A model generated the notes under the pieces. It was not told the DNA's origin, did no database searches, and was given only the letters and a program-made list of their open reading frames with translations. Both the position numbers and the translations under genes were made by a program. DNA of 64,000 nt from Thermomicrobiales bacterium (GTDB lineage Bacteria > Chloroflexota > Chloroflexia > Thermomicrobiales > CFX8): positions 868,001 to 932,000 of the forward strand of contig JBAOIG010000003.1 of NCBI GenBank assembly GCA_037045155.1. The letters are read 5' to 3'. Shown here in pieces: positions 49,130-58,460 of this stretch (the stretch's first letter is position 1; each line of letters begins with the position of its first letter).

Positions 49130-49864
49130 ATGAGCCTTGCCGAGAGAATCGAACAGTGGATTGCCGCACAGATCGAGGTGGCCGGCGTCTCTGGCGCGGT
49201 CGTCGGGCTCAGCGGCGGCATCGACTCCGCAGTCGTCGCCGGCCTCTGCGCGCGCGCGCTCGGGCCGGACAACGTACTCGGCGTGATCATGCCCGCTCAT
49301 TCGCTGCCCGCGGACGCCGCAGACGCCAGGCTGGTGGCCGAGGCGTGGGGAATCGAGCATCCGACAATCGACCTTTCGGGCGTTGTCGACACGTTGATGG
49401 CGATTCTCCCCGAGGGAACTCAGCTCGCGAACGCGAACGTCAAGCCACGGCTACGCATGATCGTCCTCTACTACATGGCGAACACACTCGGGCGAGCAGT
49501 GGTAGGAACCGGCAACCGCAGCGAGCTGATGGTGGGTTACTCGACAAAGTACGGCGACTCAGGCGTCGATCTCCTGCCATTAGCCGGTGTCTATAAGCAC
49601 CAGGTCTACGAGATCGCCCGCGAGATCGGCGTGCCCCAGACGATCATCGACCGGCCGCCGAGCGCCGGCCTTTGGGAGGGGCAGACCGACGAAGCGGAGA
49701 TGGGCGTTACCTATGCGGACCTCGACCGAGTGCTGGCGGCAATGGCAGCCGGGGTCGAGAGCGGCGTCTCGCCCGACGTGGTGACCCGGGTTCAACGCAT
49801 GGTGCGTGGATCCGAGCACAAGCGACGCCTGCCACCGATGTTCTCGGCCGACGAGACTGCGTAA
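49130..49864 (+). CDS. nadE: NH3-dependent NAD synthetase
   Basis: NadE makes NAD from deamido-NAD, ATP and ammonia in the cytoplasm. The PP-loop SGGIDS lies near residue 30, with VGTGNRSELMVGYSTKYGDSG and PPSAGLWEGQTDE, all typical. The 244-residue length and lack of a glutaminase domain indicate the ammonia-using form. GAGGAG precedes ATG 49130. pncB, encoding another NAD-salvage enzyme, lies at 51695. Confidence 0.95.
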   Translation: MSLAERIEQWIAAQIEVAGVSGAVVGLSGGIDSAVVAGLCARALGPDNVLGVIMPAHSLPADAADARLVAEAWGIEHPTIDLSGVVDTLMAILPEGTQLANANVKPRLRMIVLYYMANTLGRAVVGTGNRSELMVGYSTKYGDSGVDLLPLAGVYKHQVYEIAREIGVPQTIIDRPPSAGLWEGQTDEAEMGVTYADLDRVLAAMAAGVESGVSPDVVTRVQRMVRGSEHKRRLPPMFSADETA

Positions 49865-49931
49865 CCACTCGGAGGCACGCTTCGCATCGGCCAACAGCTC
49901 GAATCTCGGGCCGGTGGAACTGACGCGCTGC

Positions 49932-50222
49932 TCAGGCACGGCCCTCGCGCATCGCGATGTTCAGCTCGACCTTGTCCAGCGCGATCTCCCGAGGGAATCG
50001 CAGTCGCAGCGCCAGCAGCGCGACACCGAGGCTTTCCCCCTCACTGGTCGCGAACATGCCGTCCGGCATTCCGTGCGCCAGAAGATCCGGGGCGAACCCC
50101 TCGTAAACCGCTGCGCGTTCGGCGGGATCCATCAGCATCGCCCTGGCTCGCCCGTCGTCGACTCGATCGTAAAGCAGGCCAAGACATACCTGCATCCATC
50201 GGTAAGAGCGCCTCACGCTCAT
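49932..50222 (-). CDS. Hypothetical protein coupled to manA
   Basis: A 96-residue protein (SVRRSYRWMQVCLGLLYDRV; ARAMLMDPAERAAVYEGFAP) whose ATG overlaps the manA stop (ATGA), implying co-translation. No domain is recognised. Confidence 0.55.
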   Translation of the reverse strand: MSVRRSYRWMQVCLGLLYDRVDDGRARAMLMDPAERAAVYEGFAPDLLAHGMPDGMFATSEGESLGVALLALRLRFPREIALDKVELNIAMREGRA

Positions 50223-51223
50223 GGGGCGCCAACTCCCAGGCGCTGGATCGCGTCGTCATCGTGACCAGCGGCCCGAAGGGGTTGGACAACATCGACGTCG
50301 AGATCGGGGATCGACGCCACGACCGCGCGGGCGTGCCCGATCAGGCGTATCGCCGGAATATCGGCAGGCAGCACAACGCTACCGCCAACAGGAAGCCGCA
50401 GGCCGTCGATTGCCAGGTCCCCCTCAATAACAGTCAGCACTCGACATGTTGCAGGGGCTGCGTCCAGAATTCTCGATCCGTCAATCGTCGCGCGCTCCAA
50501 TAGAAAGTGACGACAGGCCACAAGCATCTCTCGCCAGTCGTCCAGCCAAAGTGGCGCAACCCGGCGTGCGCGGAGGAGGGGGTCAATGACCGGAAAGCCT
50601 TGTTCGAGGTGCAGTTCGCGTGGGCGTCCCCAGTCATACAGGCGATAGGTAACGTCGCTGGTCTGTTGGACCTCGTAGAGCAACACGCCTGCGCCGATTG
50701 CGTGAACGGTTCCTGCCATCACAAAGAAGACATCACCGGCGCGAACTGGCTCGCGCACGATGGACATACCGATGCTGTCTGGGTCAACGACGCCGGTTAC
50801 GCCGGTTACCAGGCTGCTGTCCTCATCACTCTCCAGTATCAGCCAGGCTTCGGTCTTCCCACGCTTGCCCGGCGGCGCCGCCGCATCAGATGGATGAACC
50901 TGGATCGAGAGATCCTGCTGGGCGTCGATCAACTTGACGAGGAGCGGAAAATCGCCCAGCGACCCCGCCGCAGCCATCCCGTGCGTCCCGAGCAATGCCA
51001 TGGGCATCATGCGTGCCAGATCGCCGAGCGCGATGCCATCGAACCGGCCACCCTCGATGACCGCCTCGGCCCCGCTCTCGAGCGATTCACCCACCGAACC
51101 GTCAGGGAGCGTCTTGCCCCAGGATTCCAGCCTGCGACCGCCCCACACTTTGTGATCGAAGCTGGGACGCAGCAACAGCGGGGCCGCGATCCGATCCTTA
51201 CGTTCCAATCCTCGTCCTGCCAC
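50219..51223 (-). CDS. manA: Class I mannose-6-phosphate isomerase
   Basis: The enzyme interconverts mannose-6-phosphate and fructose-6-phosphate. The zinc motif SIQVHPSD, GKTEAWLILE, and VFFVMAGTVHAIGAG are present in a cupin protein of 334 residues, the short bacterial form. I chose GTG 51223, with GGAG 6 bases upstream; an upstream reading to 51289 has no support. It heads a two-gene unit with the small gene at 49932. Confidence 0.88.
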   Translation of the reverse strand: MAGRGLERKDRIAAPLLLRPSFDHKVWGGRRLESWGKTLPDGSVGESLESGAEAVIEGGRFDGIALGDLARMMPMALLGTHGMAAAGSLGDFPLLVKLIDAQQDLSIQVHPSDAAAPPGKRGKTEAWLILESDEDSSLVTGVTGVVDPDSIGMSIVREPVRAGDVFFVMAGTVHAIGAGVLLYEVQQTSDVTYRLYDWGRPRELHLEQGFPVIDPLLRARRVAPLWLDDWREMLVACRHFLLERATIDGSRILDAAPATCRVLTVIEGDLAIDGLRLPVGGSVVLPADIPAIRLIGHARAVVASIPDLDVDVVQPLRAAGHDDDAIQRLGVGAP

Positions 51224-51391
51224 TGACGCTCCTTCGAAGATATCGCGACGCGGGTGGATGCCAGTTGCTCTGATCTTGGCAGCGAGCAATGATCGGCGTC
51301 AACCAAGTTGCCCGATTGAGCCCGCTCTGATAGACCTTGAGAACGAGCCTGCAGCGTTCCAGGCATTCCAGATCCTGATGGGAGCGAGAAG

Positions 51392-51682
51392 GTGAGCACG
51401 CTCAGAGTCCGAATCGACCCGGATCGCTGTGTCGGCTTTGGCCGATGCGCAGTTCTGGCTCAGGGAATCATCACCATAGACGAAGATACGAACAAAGCGG
51501 TCTATGACGAGCAGGAAGGCGAGAGCGCCGATCCGAAACAGCTCTTCGCCGCAGCGCGGGCCTGCCCGACGCAGGCGATCATGATCGAACAGTTCGGCCG
51601 GCGACTCTACCCGCAGATCATTGAGCCGATGCCGGGAGAGATCGCTCGCAGGCTCGCCGAAGCTGAGGCCGCCGAGAAGTAG
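51392..51682 (+). CDS. Single-cluster (3Fe-4S-type) ferredoxin
   Basis: The 96-residue protein has CVGFGRC (C13-x5-C19) and a distal ARACPTQAI cysteine, the pattern of actinobacterial-type 3Fe-4S ferredoxins that serve cytochromes P450 and other oxidoreductases. No partner lies nearby. Its start is GTG 51392. It ends 12 bases before the convergent pncB. Confidence 0.82.
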   Translation: MSTLRVRIDPDRCVGFGRCAVLAQGIITIDEDTNKAVYDEQEGESADPKQLFAAARACPTQAIMIEQFGRRLYPQIIEPMPGEIARRLAEAEAAEK

Positions 51683-51694
51683 CCACCGGCAGGA

Positions 51695-52891
51695 CTAACC
51701 GTTCTCGTTCATCGGCACGACCTCTGCGCCAACAGTCTCCAGTTGGGCAAGTACGTGGTTGCGGATCGCGTGAGGCGTCGGCACGTCCTCCAGCACGCGA
51801 CCGCCGGCCATAACTGGCTGAAGTTGAGCAACCCGCCACGCGCCCGCTGGCTCCTGCCCGAGCGGCAGCACTTCGTCTGACAGCGTATCGAGGTCTCGCC
51901 AGACCTGCTTCGCGCCGCTCATCTTGCCTCGCTTGGCAACTGGTGTCCCTTCGATCTCGACGATATCCATCCCGAAGTCAATCGTTCGCGCGTTGGCGAT
52001 GCTTGTCCCGACCCCGAAGCCATCGACCCACGGGCAAAGGGTATCCACCTCGCGTTCGTCGAGGCCGCCACTGGCGAGGAGCTTCACATGCTCAAAGCCT
52101 CGCAGATCAAGCTCCCAACGAACCTCGCGCAGGATCTGGGCAAAGTTTCCGCGGCGCGACCCCGGCGTATCGAGCCGAACGCCATACAGCCGCTCGCCGA
52201 GCGCCTCCGCGACTCTCACTGCCTCGAATTTCTCATCCTGGAACGTGTCGATCAGAGCGATCCGAAGCGCGTCGTCTTCGACAATCGCGTCGTACAGCTC
52301 CATGGCCCGGACGGTGTCACCGACCATCAGCATCAGTGAGTGGGGCGTGGTCCCGGTCGGATCTTCGCCAAGCTCGCGTGCGCTCTTGACAACACTGACG
52401 CCGTCGCAGCCGCCGATAAATGCGGCCCGCTCGATAATCGGGGCGATTGCCGGATGCATCCGGCGAGCGCCAAAGCTTGCCAGAACACGGTCGCGAGCCA
52501 ACACTCGTATCCGGGCCGCTTTCGTCGCGACACCCGACGCCTCGCAGATCAGTCCAAGGATCGCCGTTTCGAGCCGCGCGAAGGAGAGGTAGTGGCCCTC
52601 GATCTCCATAATCGGCTCATAGGGGCGTACGATCGTCCCCTCCGAGATGCCGCGGATGTCGATGTCGATGCCTTCGAGAAGCGCGAGCACCTCTTCGAGG
52701 CCGGCAAAGACGGCCCATGGATAGCTGTGCGGAAGACTCTTGACAGAGAATTCGGCTCGCACACATCTGTCGAGTCCGGCTTCGCGGATGATCTGCTCGG
52801 TGCGGACAAAGTAGACATCAGTTGTGTCGCCCGAACGGATCTCATCGACCGTTGCCTGGAAAAATCGCGGCGCTCGCCGACCGTCAGTCAT
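51695..52891 (-). CDS. pncB: Nicotinate phosphoribosyltransferase
   Basis: It makes nicotinate mononucleotide from nicotinate and PRPP, the entry step of the Preiss-Handler pathway. The 398-residue protein has FFQATVDEIRSGDTTDVYF, ASFGARRMHPA, GVRLDTPGSRRGNF, and VKLLASGGLDEREV, typical of this family (rather than nicotinamide phosphoribosyltransferase). GAGG precedes ATG 52891. With nadE nearby, it suggests clustered NAD salvage. Confidence 0.9.
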   Translation of the reverse strand: MTDGRRAPRFFQATVDEIRSGDTTDVYFVRTEQIIREAGLDRCVRAEFSVKSLPHSYPWAVFAGLEEVLALLEGIDIDIRGISEGTIVRPYEPIMEIEGHYLSFARLETAILGLICEASGVATKAARIRVLARDRVLASFGARRMHPAIAPIIERAAFIGGCDGVSVVKSARELGEDPTGTTPHSLMLMVGDTVRAMELYDAIVEDDALRIALIDTFQDEKFEAVRVAEALGERLYGVRLDTPGSRRGNFAQILREVRWELDLRGFEHVKLLASGGLDEREVDTLCPWVDGFGVGTSIANARTIDFGMDIVEIEGTPVAKRGKMSGAKQVWRDLDTLSDEVLPLGQEPAGAWRVAQLQPVMAGGRVLEDVPTPHAIRNHVLAQLETVGAEVVPMNENG

Positions 52892-52952
52892 GGTTACCTC
52901 ACCGCCCCTGCCTACGCCCCCAAGCCCGACAGCGTGATCCTACGCGATCGGA

Positions 52953-52982
52953 TTGACGAACGCGATACCCACCGCGTACAGT
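52953..52982 (+). promoter_or_regulatory. Promoter of the dUTPase gene
   Basis: TTGACG (52953-52958) and TACAGT (52977-52982) are 18 bases apart. The palindrome TGTACGTACA (52982-52991) begins at the end of the -10 box and is identical to that at the recombinase promoter (9861-9870). Confidence 0.7.
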
Positions 52983-53021
52983 GTACGTACAGTTGGTGTC
53001 GCTGGCGAAAGGAACGTGGAC

Positions 53022-53555
53022 GTGGAGAAAATGCCCGGGGTGCTCAGCCGGCAGGATATCGAAGCGCTCCTCGCTGGAGATCCGCCGCTGCTCGAGGGGC
53101 TGGTAGATCCAGCCCAGCAGCTTCAGGCCAACGGTGTCGACATCACACTGGAAAAGGTCTCGCGATTCCACGGACCCGGACTGCTCGGTCGCGCAAGCCA
53201 CGAGCGACGGCTGCCTGAAACAACCGACGTCCCATTTACCAGCGACGACACTGTGTTCCTCGCGCCGGGCGCGTATCAGGTTCGTTTCAACGAGACAGTG
53301 CATCTGCCCGGTTGGCTCATGGCTTACGCTCGGCCGCGATCCAGCCTCTTGCGCTCGGGCGTCGCGCTGCACACTGCAGTCTGGGACGCCGGGTACTCCG
53401 GCCGAGGGATGTCACTGATGGTCGTCTATAACCCCTCCGGATTCCGGGTAGCTCGGGACGCGCGCATCTGTCAGCTCGTCTTCCATTGTCTGACCGAGAC
53501 CACAGAGACTGCCTACGCAGGCGCGTACCAGTTCGAGGGTCGATTGGCGACCTGA
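53022..53555 (+). CDS. dut: dUTP diphosphatase of the dCTP deaminase/DUT superfamily
   Basis: The protein (about 177 residues) has LQANGVDITLEKV, RPRSSLLRSGVALHTAVWDAGYSGRG and a C-terminal QFEGRL. This resembles archaeal-type dUTPases; the segment after GYSGRG lacks the catalytic Glu of dCTP deaminases, so dUTP hydrolysis is more likely. It keeps uracil out of DNA. GTG 53022, eight bases after AAAGGA, or ATG 53031 is the start. The earlier ATG at 52953 lies in the -35 box. Confidence 0.78.
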   Translation: MEKMPGVLSRQDIEALLAGDPPLLEGLVDPAQQLQANGVDITLEKVSRFHGPGLLGRASHERRLPETTDVPFTSDDTVFLAPGAYQVRFNETVHLPGWLMAYARPRSSLLRSGVALHTAVWDAGYSGRGMSLMVVYNPSGFRVARDARICQLVFHCLTETTETAYAGAYQFEGRLAT

Positions 53556-53825
53556 GAGCACGTCCGATCAGGGCAGACTCGACGCTGCGGAGCGGCCACG
53601 GCAACTCGTTGCTGAGGCCGATGACGCCCGCCCGTCCGCGGATTATCCCAACCCTCCATGACCGATGCCCCCCCCTATCGCGATCACCGCGGTCGAGCGC
53701 GAGATCGCGGCGCAGATTATCGTGCAGCACATCACAATCGCGCGGCGCCGCTGCTAGACTTAGCGCCGATATATTGTCGTTGGAGAGCGATCGTCGCTGC
53801 GGCGTCTCAGGAGCACAAACCGAAG

Positions 53826-54974
53826 ATGAACAGGTACGTTCGGGTATTCAGCGCACTCGTCGCACTGGCCCTCGTCACGACCCTGTTGGCGGCATGCGGA
53901 GGGGCTTCCACGGCGCCAACGGCAACTACGGCGGTCGCGTCGCCCACGACCGTTGTCCAGGCGACCACAACGGCGCCAACAGAGACCGTTGCCACGGTCA
54001 CCGGCGCGTCGTCCCCCGTCGCCGAAGCCACCGTCCCCGCCCAGCTGACGAAGGTTACCGTGGGCTTCATCCCGGTTCTGATTTTTGCCCCGGTCATGCT
54101 GGCACACGACAAAGGGTACTTCGCCGACTACGGGCTGGATGTTCAGCTCGAGCCGCTGGCCGGCGGGTCAGACATGGTCGTGTTGACGGCGAACGGCAAC
54201 TTCGACATCGGTCTTGGCGGAACCGGGCCGGCATTCTTCAACGCCGTCGCCCGCGGAATCGACCTGACGATTGTGTCCCCGCTCCATTTCGAGCGTGGTC
54301 AGGCGGCAACCCCGTTGGTTGTCTCCAAGAAGCGGTACGATAGCGGCGAGCTGACCAAGCCGGGGGACCTGAAGGGGAAGAAGGTGTCGGTCAACGCGCG
54401 CGGCGCAACGGAATACTGGCTCGACACGGCGCTGCGGACCGATGGCCTGACGATCGCCGATGTCGATCTTCAGACATTGCCGTTCCCCGACGTCGCAGCC
54501 GCGCTGGATGCTGGCGCGCTCGACGGAGCGATGCTGGGCGAACCACTTGTGACCCAGGCCGAGAAGAACGGGCTGGTTGTCCGCCTCAAAGCCGACTTCC
54601 CCGAGAATTTCCAGCCGACGTTCGTCTGGGTGAATCCCGGCTTTGCAACGAAGACGCCAGACCTCGCCACCGGCTTCATGGCCGGGATGCTCCGCGGATG
54701 CCGCGATCTGTGGGGTGATAACTGGGATAGCGACGAGAACCTTGCGATCCTCAACAAGTACACCAAGGTTCCGCCGGATCTGATCCGCGAAGCTGCCCGA
54801 ACGTACTGCGAGCCGAATGGCGAGATCCATGCCGATGACCTCAACACATTGCAGACGTTCTTCAAGGGTCGGGGCCTGCTCGAATACGACACGCCACTTG
54901 ATGTTGAGAAGCTGATCGATCGCTCCTTCGCCGAGAAGGCAGTCAAGCTCATCGGCGTTGCCGAGGAGCAGTAG
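53826..54974 (+). CDS. ABC transporter substrate-binding lipoprotein (NMT1/SsuA-like)
   Basis: A signal peptide with lipobox LLAAC (Cys26 region) and a Thr-rich linker precede a periplasmic-type binding domain: VTVGFIPVLIFAPVMLAHDK, GLDVQLEPLAGGSDMV, DIGLGGTGPAFFNAVARG. Relatives bind sulfonates, nitrate or pyrimidine precursors, so the ligand cannot be told. It is followed by the ATPase and permease of the same operon. ATG 53826 places the signal peptide correctly. No gene or clear signal is seen in 53556-53825. Confidence 0.85.
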   Translation: MNRYVRVFSALVALALVTTLLAACGGASTAPTATTAVASPTTVVQATTTAPTETVATVTGASSPVAEATVPAQLTKVTVGFIPVLIFAPVMLAHDKGYFADYGLDVQLEPLAGGSDMVVLTANGNFDIGLGGTGPAFFNAVARGIDLTIVSPLHFERGQAATPLVVSKKRYDSGELTKPGDLKGKKVSVNARGATEYWLDTALRTDGLTIADVDLQTLPFPDVAAALDAGALDGAMLGEPLVTQAEKNGLVVRLKADFPENFQPTFVWVNPGFATKTPDLATGFMAGMLRGCRDLWGDNWDSDENLAILNKYTKVPPDLIREAARTYCEPNGEIHADDLNTLQTFFKGRGLLEYDTPLDVEKLIDRSFAEKAVKLIGVAEEQ

Positions 54975-54997
54975 CACCGCCGGAGGGCCAACCCGGT

Positions 54998-55792
54998 ATG
55001 GAAAGCTCCACCGCCAAGCTGGAAGTGCGTGACCTCGTGGTTACGTATCCATTGGCTCGCGCGGTTGTGACGGCGATCGACCATGTCTCGCTCTCGATTC
55101 CGGCCGGCCAGTTCTGCGCCATCGTCGGTCCATCAGGATGCGGGAAGAGCACGCTGTTGCGTTCTATTTCGGGGCTGGTGAAGCCGGCCGCAGGCACGAT
55201 CGCGATCGCCCATGAGACCTCCGACAAGCCATTGCAGGCAATGGTCTTCCAGGGCCGCTCGGTTTTCCCATGGATGACGGTCCTCGAGAACGCTGCCTAT
55301 GGTCTGGCAATGCGTGGCGTCGACCGGCAATCCCGTGAGTCCACCGCCGAGCGTTTACTGCGGCAGGTAGGGCTGGGCGAATTCGTGAGGGCCTTTCCTT
55401 CGCAACTGTCCGAAGGGATGCGCCAGCGTGTCGCTATTGTTCGCGCGTTCGCCGTCGATCCCGAGCTGCTGCTGATGGACGAGCCGTTTGGCGCGCTCGA
55501 CGAGCAGACCCGGCTCACCCTTCAGGGCGAGCTTCTGCGTATCTGGGAAGCGACGGGGAAGACCGTCGTGTTCGTCACCCATTCGATCGACGAGGCGATG
55601 ACGCTGGCGGACCGGATCATAGTTCTAAGCCCACGACCGGGAACAATCAAAGCGGATATCACGGTGCCGTTCGCTCGCCCCCGCACGATCGAAGCGGTTC
55701 GTTCGGCGCCGGATTTCGCGTCGCTCTTCTTGCGAATCTGGTCGCTTCTGCGCGATGAAACGCTGTCCCCGGCTCCGGCGGTGACGGCATGA
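54998..55792 (+). CDS. ABC transporter ATP-binding subunit (SsuB/TauB-like)
   Basis: The 264-residue ATPase has Walker A GPSGCGKST, Q-loop MVFQGRSVFPWMTV, a signature LSEGMRQR (Glu in place of the usual Gly), Walker B LLLMDEPFGALD and the H-loop THSIDEA. It powers uptake by the adjacent permease. It overlaps the permease gene by 4 bases (ATGA). Confidence 0.92.
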   Translation: MESSTAKLEVRDLVVTYPLARAVVTAIDHVSLSIPAGQFCAIVGPSGCGKSTLLRSISGLVKPAAGTIAIAHETSDKPLQAMVFQGRSVFPWMTVLENAAYGLAMRGVDRQSRESTAERLLRQVGLGEFVRAFPSQLSEGMRQRVAIVRAFAVDPELLLMDEPFGALDEQTRLTLQGELLRIWEATGKTVVFVTHSIDEAMTLADRIIVLSPRPGTIKADITVPFARPRTIEAVRSAPDFASLFLRIWSLLRDETLSPAPAVTA

Positions 55793-57474
55793 CGAGCCTT
55801 GCTGCGCGCCGCTGGCTGTCGCTGCTGCTGGCGTTCCTCGGGCCGATCCTCGTCCTCCTCGTCTGGGAGATACTCGCGCGAACCGAAACGATCAACCCGC
55901 TCTTCTTCCCGCCCCCGACATCTCTGGAGGCTACGGCACGCGGGCTGATCTCTTCTGGACAGCTCTGGGATGACATCCGTATCAGCATGCTCCGCGTAGG
56001 TGCGGGGTTTCTGATTGCTGCCATTCCAGGTGTGCTAATCGGGATGCTGATGGGTCTCTGGTGGCCGGTTCGCGCTGTCGTCTCGCCGATCGCGGCGGCG
56101 TTTTTCGCGGTGCCGAAGATCGCGATCCTGCCACTCGTCATCATCATCTTCGGTATCGGCGAGATATCGAAGGTCGCGATGGTTGCGATCAGCGTCTTGT
56201 TCCTCGTTGTCCTTGCCACCATGAGCGCCGTGCTGGAGATCGAGAACGGTTACTTCGATGTCGCGCGAAACGCAGGCGCCAGCGTTTGGCAGCAAATCCG
56301 GACGGTCGCGTTGCCGGCCGCGCTGCCGGGTATCTTCTCCGGCCTGCGACTCGCCCTTGGCTTCTCGCTGCTCGTGATCGTCGGCACCGAGTTTCTCGCG
56401 GCAAAGAACGGCATCGGCTATCTGATCTGGAACTCATACCAGACGTTCGCTATCGAGAAGATGTATGTCGGATTGATTGTTACCGGCCTGCTCGGCTGGC
56501 TGCTCAATTTCGTGATGGATGAAGTGGAGCGTGTCGTGATGCCCTGGCGCTCACCCGCCGGCCGGCGACTCTCGATTCCGGTGCCAGAATTCGCCCGCAA
56601 CTGGTTCATGGCAACTCGCCCGTTCTCGTTCACTGCCTCGATCATCCCGGCACTCGTCGGGACAGCGTTGGCGGCGTACTCCGGATCCTTCTCAGCCGGC
56701 CTATTCCTTCTCGTCGTCGTGGCGTCGTTGCTGGTCCATGCCGGCACGAATCTCATCAACGACTACTTCGACCACAAGCATGGAGCGGACACCGCGGAAT
56801 CAGTCGGCAACGCCGGGTTCATTCAGAGTGGGATCATCAGCCCCAGGGCCATTCTGGCCTTCGGGCTGGTTCTGTTTACGGTCGCGACAGCACTCGGGCT
56901 GGTCATCGTCGCGCAGGTCGGTTGGCCAGTGCTGCTGTTTGCTATCCCGAGCGTGCTGGCTGGCTACTTCTACACGGGCGGACCGAGACCATTGGGATAT
57001 GTCGCGCTCGGCGAGGCGACCGTCTTCCTGTTCATGGGTCCGGTTATCGTTGTCGGCGCCTACTACGTCCAGACACAACACGTCTCGTGGGAAGCAATCG
57101 TGCTGTCGATACCGGTCGGCCTGCTGGTGACCGCCATTATTCAGGCGAACAACATCCGCGATATCAGTGATGACACTGAGGTCGGCAAGCGGACATTGGC
57201 CACGTTCATCGGCCAGCGCTGGGCGCGACGCGAATACGCCGCGCTCGTCATCGGCGCATACGTCGTTATCACTCTCGTGGCCGTTGGTGGTCTGCTACCG
57301 GCCGGCCTGCTGATTGTCTTCCTGACCATTCCCCGAGCAATCGAGCTGGTGCGAATCGTGAGTCGGCGCGACGACGCGGGCATGCTGAATACAGCATTGC
57401 GCCTTACCGCCGGCCTTCATCTGCAGTTCGGCGCACTGCTGTCACTCGTTCTGTTCATCGCCGCGATCCGCTAA
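55789..57474 (+). CDS. ABC permease fused to a UbiA/MenA-like prenyltransferase
   Basis: Residues 1-about 255 form an SsuC-like permease with the EAA loop (FDVARNAGASVWQQIRTVALPAALPGIFSGL). From about 265 a UbiA-family prenyltransferase follows (FMATRPFSFTASIIPALVG), with the first Asp motif NLINDYFDHKHGAD and the second NNIRDISDD, both Mg-diphosphate binding. There is no stop between them. An in-frame ATG at 56539 (MPWRSPAG) with GGAG 9 bases upstream could also yield the prenyltransferase alone. The second half resembles MenA (dihydroxynaphthoate prenyltransferase). Confidence 0.8.
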   Translation: MTSLAARRWLSLLLAFLGPILVLLVWEILARTETINPLFFPPPTSLEATARGLISSGQLWDDIRISMLRVGAGFLIAAIPGVLIGMLMGLWWPVRAVVSPIAAAFFAVPKIAILPLVIIIFGIGEISKVAMVAISVLFLVVLATMSAVLEIENGYFDVARNAGASVWQQIRTVALPAALPGIFSGLRLALGFSLLVIVGTEFLAAKNGIGYLIWNSYQTFAIEKMYVGLIVTGLLGWLLNFVMDEVERVVMPWRSPAGRRLSIPVPEFARNWFMATRPFSFTASIIPALVGTALAAYSGSFSAGLFLLVVVASLLVHAGTNLINDYFDHKHGADTAESVGNAGFIQSGIISPRAILAFGLVLFTVATALGLVIVAQVGWPVLLFAIPSVLAGYFYTGGPRPLGYVALGEATVFLFMGPVIVVGAYYVQTQHVSWEAIVLSIPVGLLVTAIIQANNIRDISDDTEVGKRTLATFIGQRWARREYAALVIGAYVVITLVAVGGLLPAGLLIVFLTIPRAIELVRIVSRRDDAGMLNTALRLTAGLHLQFGALLSLVLFIAAIR

Positions 57475-58292
57475 GCGGCCTCGCCGTTATTGGCGCCCGG
57501 CGTAATCCAGAACGAAAACGTCCCGAAGCGAAACACGTCGTGATCCGGATGACGCTCGTCTGGCTCACGACCCGACCAGATCGTTTCGTATGCCTGATGC
57601 ATGGCAATGATCTCTGCCGGCGCAAGCGGAGAGCGATTATGCGACGGGTAGATATGGTCGACGATCGACGCGAGCTCGGCCAGCGTCTGCAGCGTCGCTC
57701 GATACTCCCGCGGATCGCTGCCGGCCCGAAACGCGAACATCGGGCCATCATAGACCGCGTCACCCGGGAACATCACGCGAGCGTCGCGGTCGAGAAACGT
57801 CAGGCCGCCGGGTGAATGGCCGGGCGTGTGGAACACCTCGATCGTCCGCCCGCCGAGGTCGATGAGATCGCCCGCGACGAGCGGGGCCGCCCAGTTCGCG
57901 CCAGCGATAGCGGCACGCTGGGCATCGAATCCCGCTGGAAGCGATCCATGGAGGTGTTCTGGCTCGAGCCAGCGTCGAAATCGATCGTTCGGGTAGCCGG
58001 CCGCGAGATCCTCCGCTTCGGTCGGATGCACCATCACACGGGCGAATCGACTCGTAGCGCCGATGTGATCAAAATGGGCATGGGTCTGCAGGACGATAGG
58101 CGGCTTCCGACTCAACTCGGCCACCAGTCCCGCGAGATCGCCTACCCCCATCCCAGTGTCAACGACCGCGACGGCATCTGTTCCCTCAATGAGGTACGAC
58201 TTCACGTCTTCAGAATGCAACGGCTCCGCGATCATCACCACCTCATCGCGGAATCGCTCCACCTCAAACCAGCTCTGATACCAGGTCCCCAT
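57471..58292 (-). CDS. Metallo-beta-lactamase-fold hydrolase
   Basis: The 273-residue protein has THAHFDH, HTPGHSPGG, MFPGDAVYDG and YPSHN, the MBL-fold metal-binding set with an Asn after the last His. The substrate is unknown. ATG 58292 (MGTWYQSWF) is chosen. Its stop overlaps that of the convergent permease-prenyltransferase gene by 4 bases. Confidence 0.82.
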   Translation of the reverse strand: MGTWYQSWFEVERFRDEVVMIAEPLHSEDVKSYLIEGTDAVAVVDTGMGVGDLAGLVAELSRKPPIVLQTHAHFDHIGATSRFARVMVHPTEAEDLAAGYPNDRFRRWLEPEHLHGSLPAGFDAQRAAIAGANWAAPLVAGDLIDLGGRTIEVFHTPGHSPGGLTFLDRDARVMFPGDAVYDGPMFAFRAGSDPREYRATLQTLAELASIVDHIYPSHNRSPLAPAEIIAMHQAYETIWSGREPDERHPDHDVFRFGTFSFWITPGANNGEAA

Positions 58293-58386
58293 TGAAGCCG
58301 CCCGTTCACAAGCACAATCGACTGGGATATGTGGCCCACGTCCGGCTCGCAGAGTACGCACGCCAGCCAACTTCGTCAACCCGCCG

Positions 58387-58416
58387 TTGACAGCCGCGAC
58401 GTGCCGCGCCTATCCT
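58387..58416 (+). promoter_or_regulatory. Promoter of the second M42 peptidase gene
   Basis: TTGACA (58387-58392) and TATCCT (58411-58416) are 18 bases apart, about 45 bases before GTG 58461. Confidence 0.65.
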
Positions 58417-58460
58417 CCTGCGGCTCATATGGAGCGCGTGTTCGGGAGGGGGATGCCACG

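Noticed and set aside
51224..51289. N-terminal extension of mannose-6-phosphate isomerase
   Set aside because: The extra 22 residues do not fit the family and a good ribosome binding site precedes the internal GTG.
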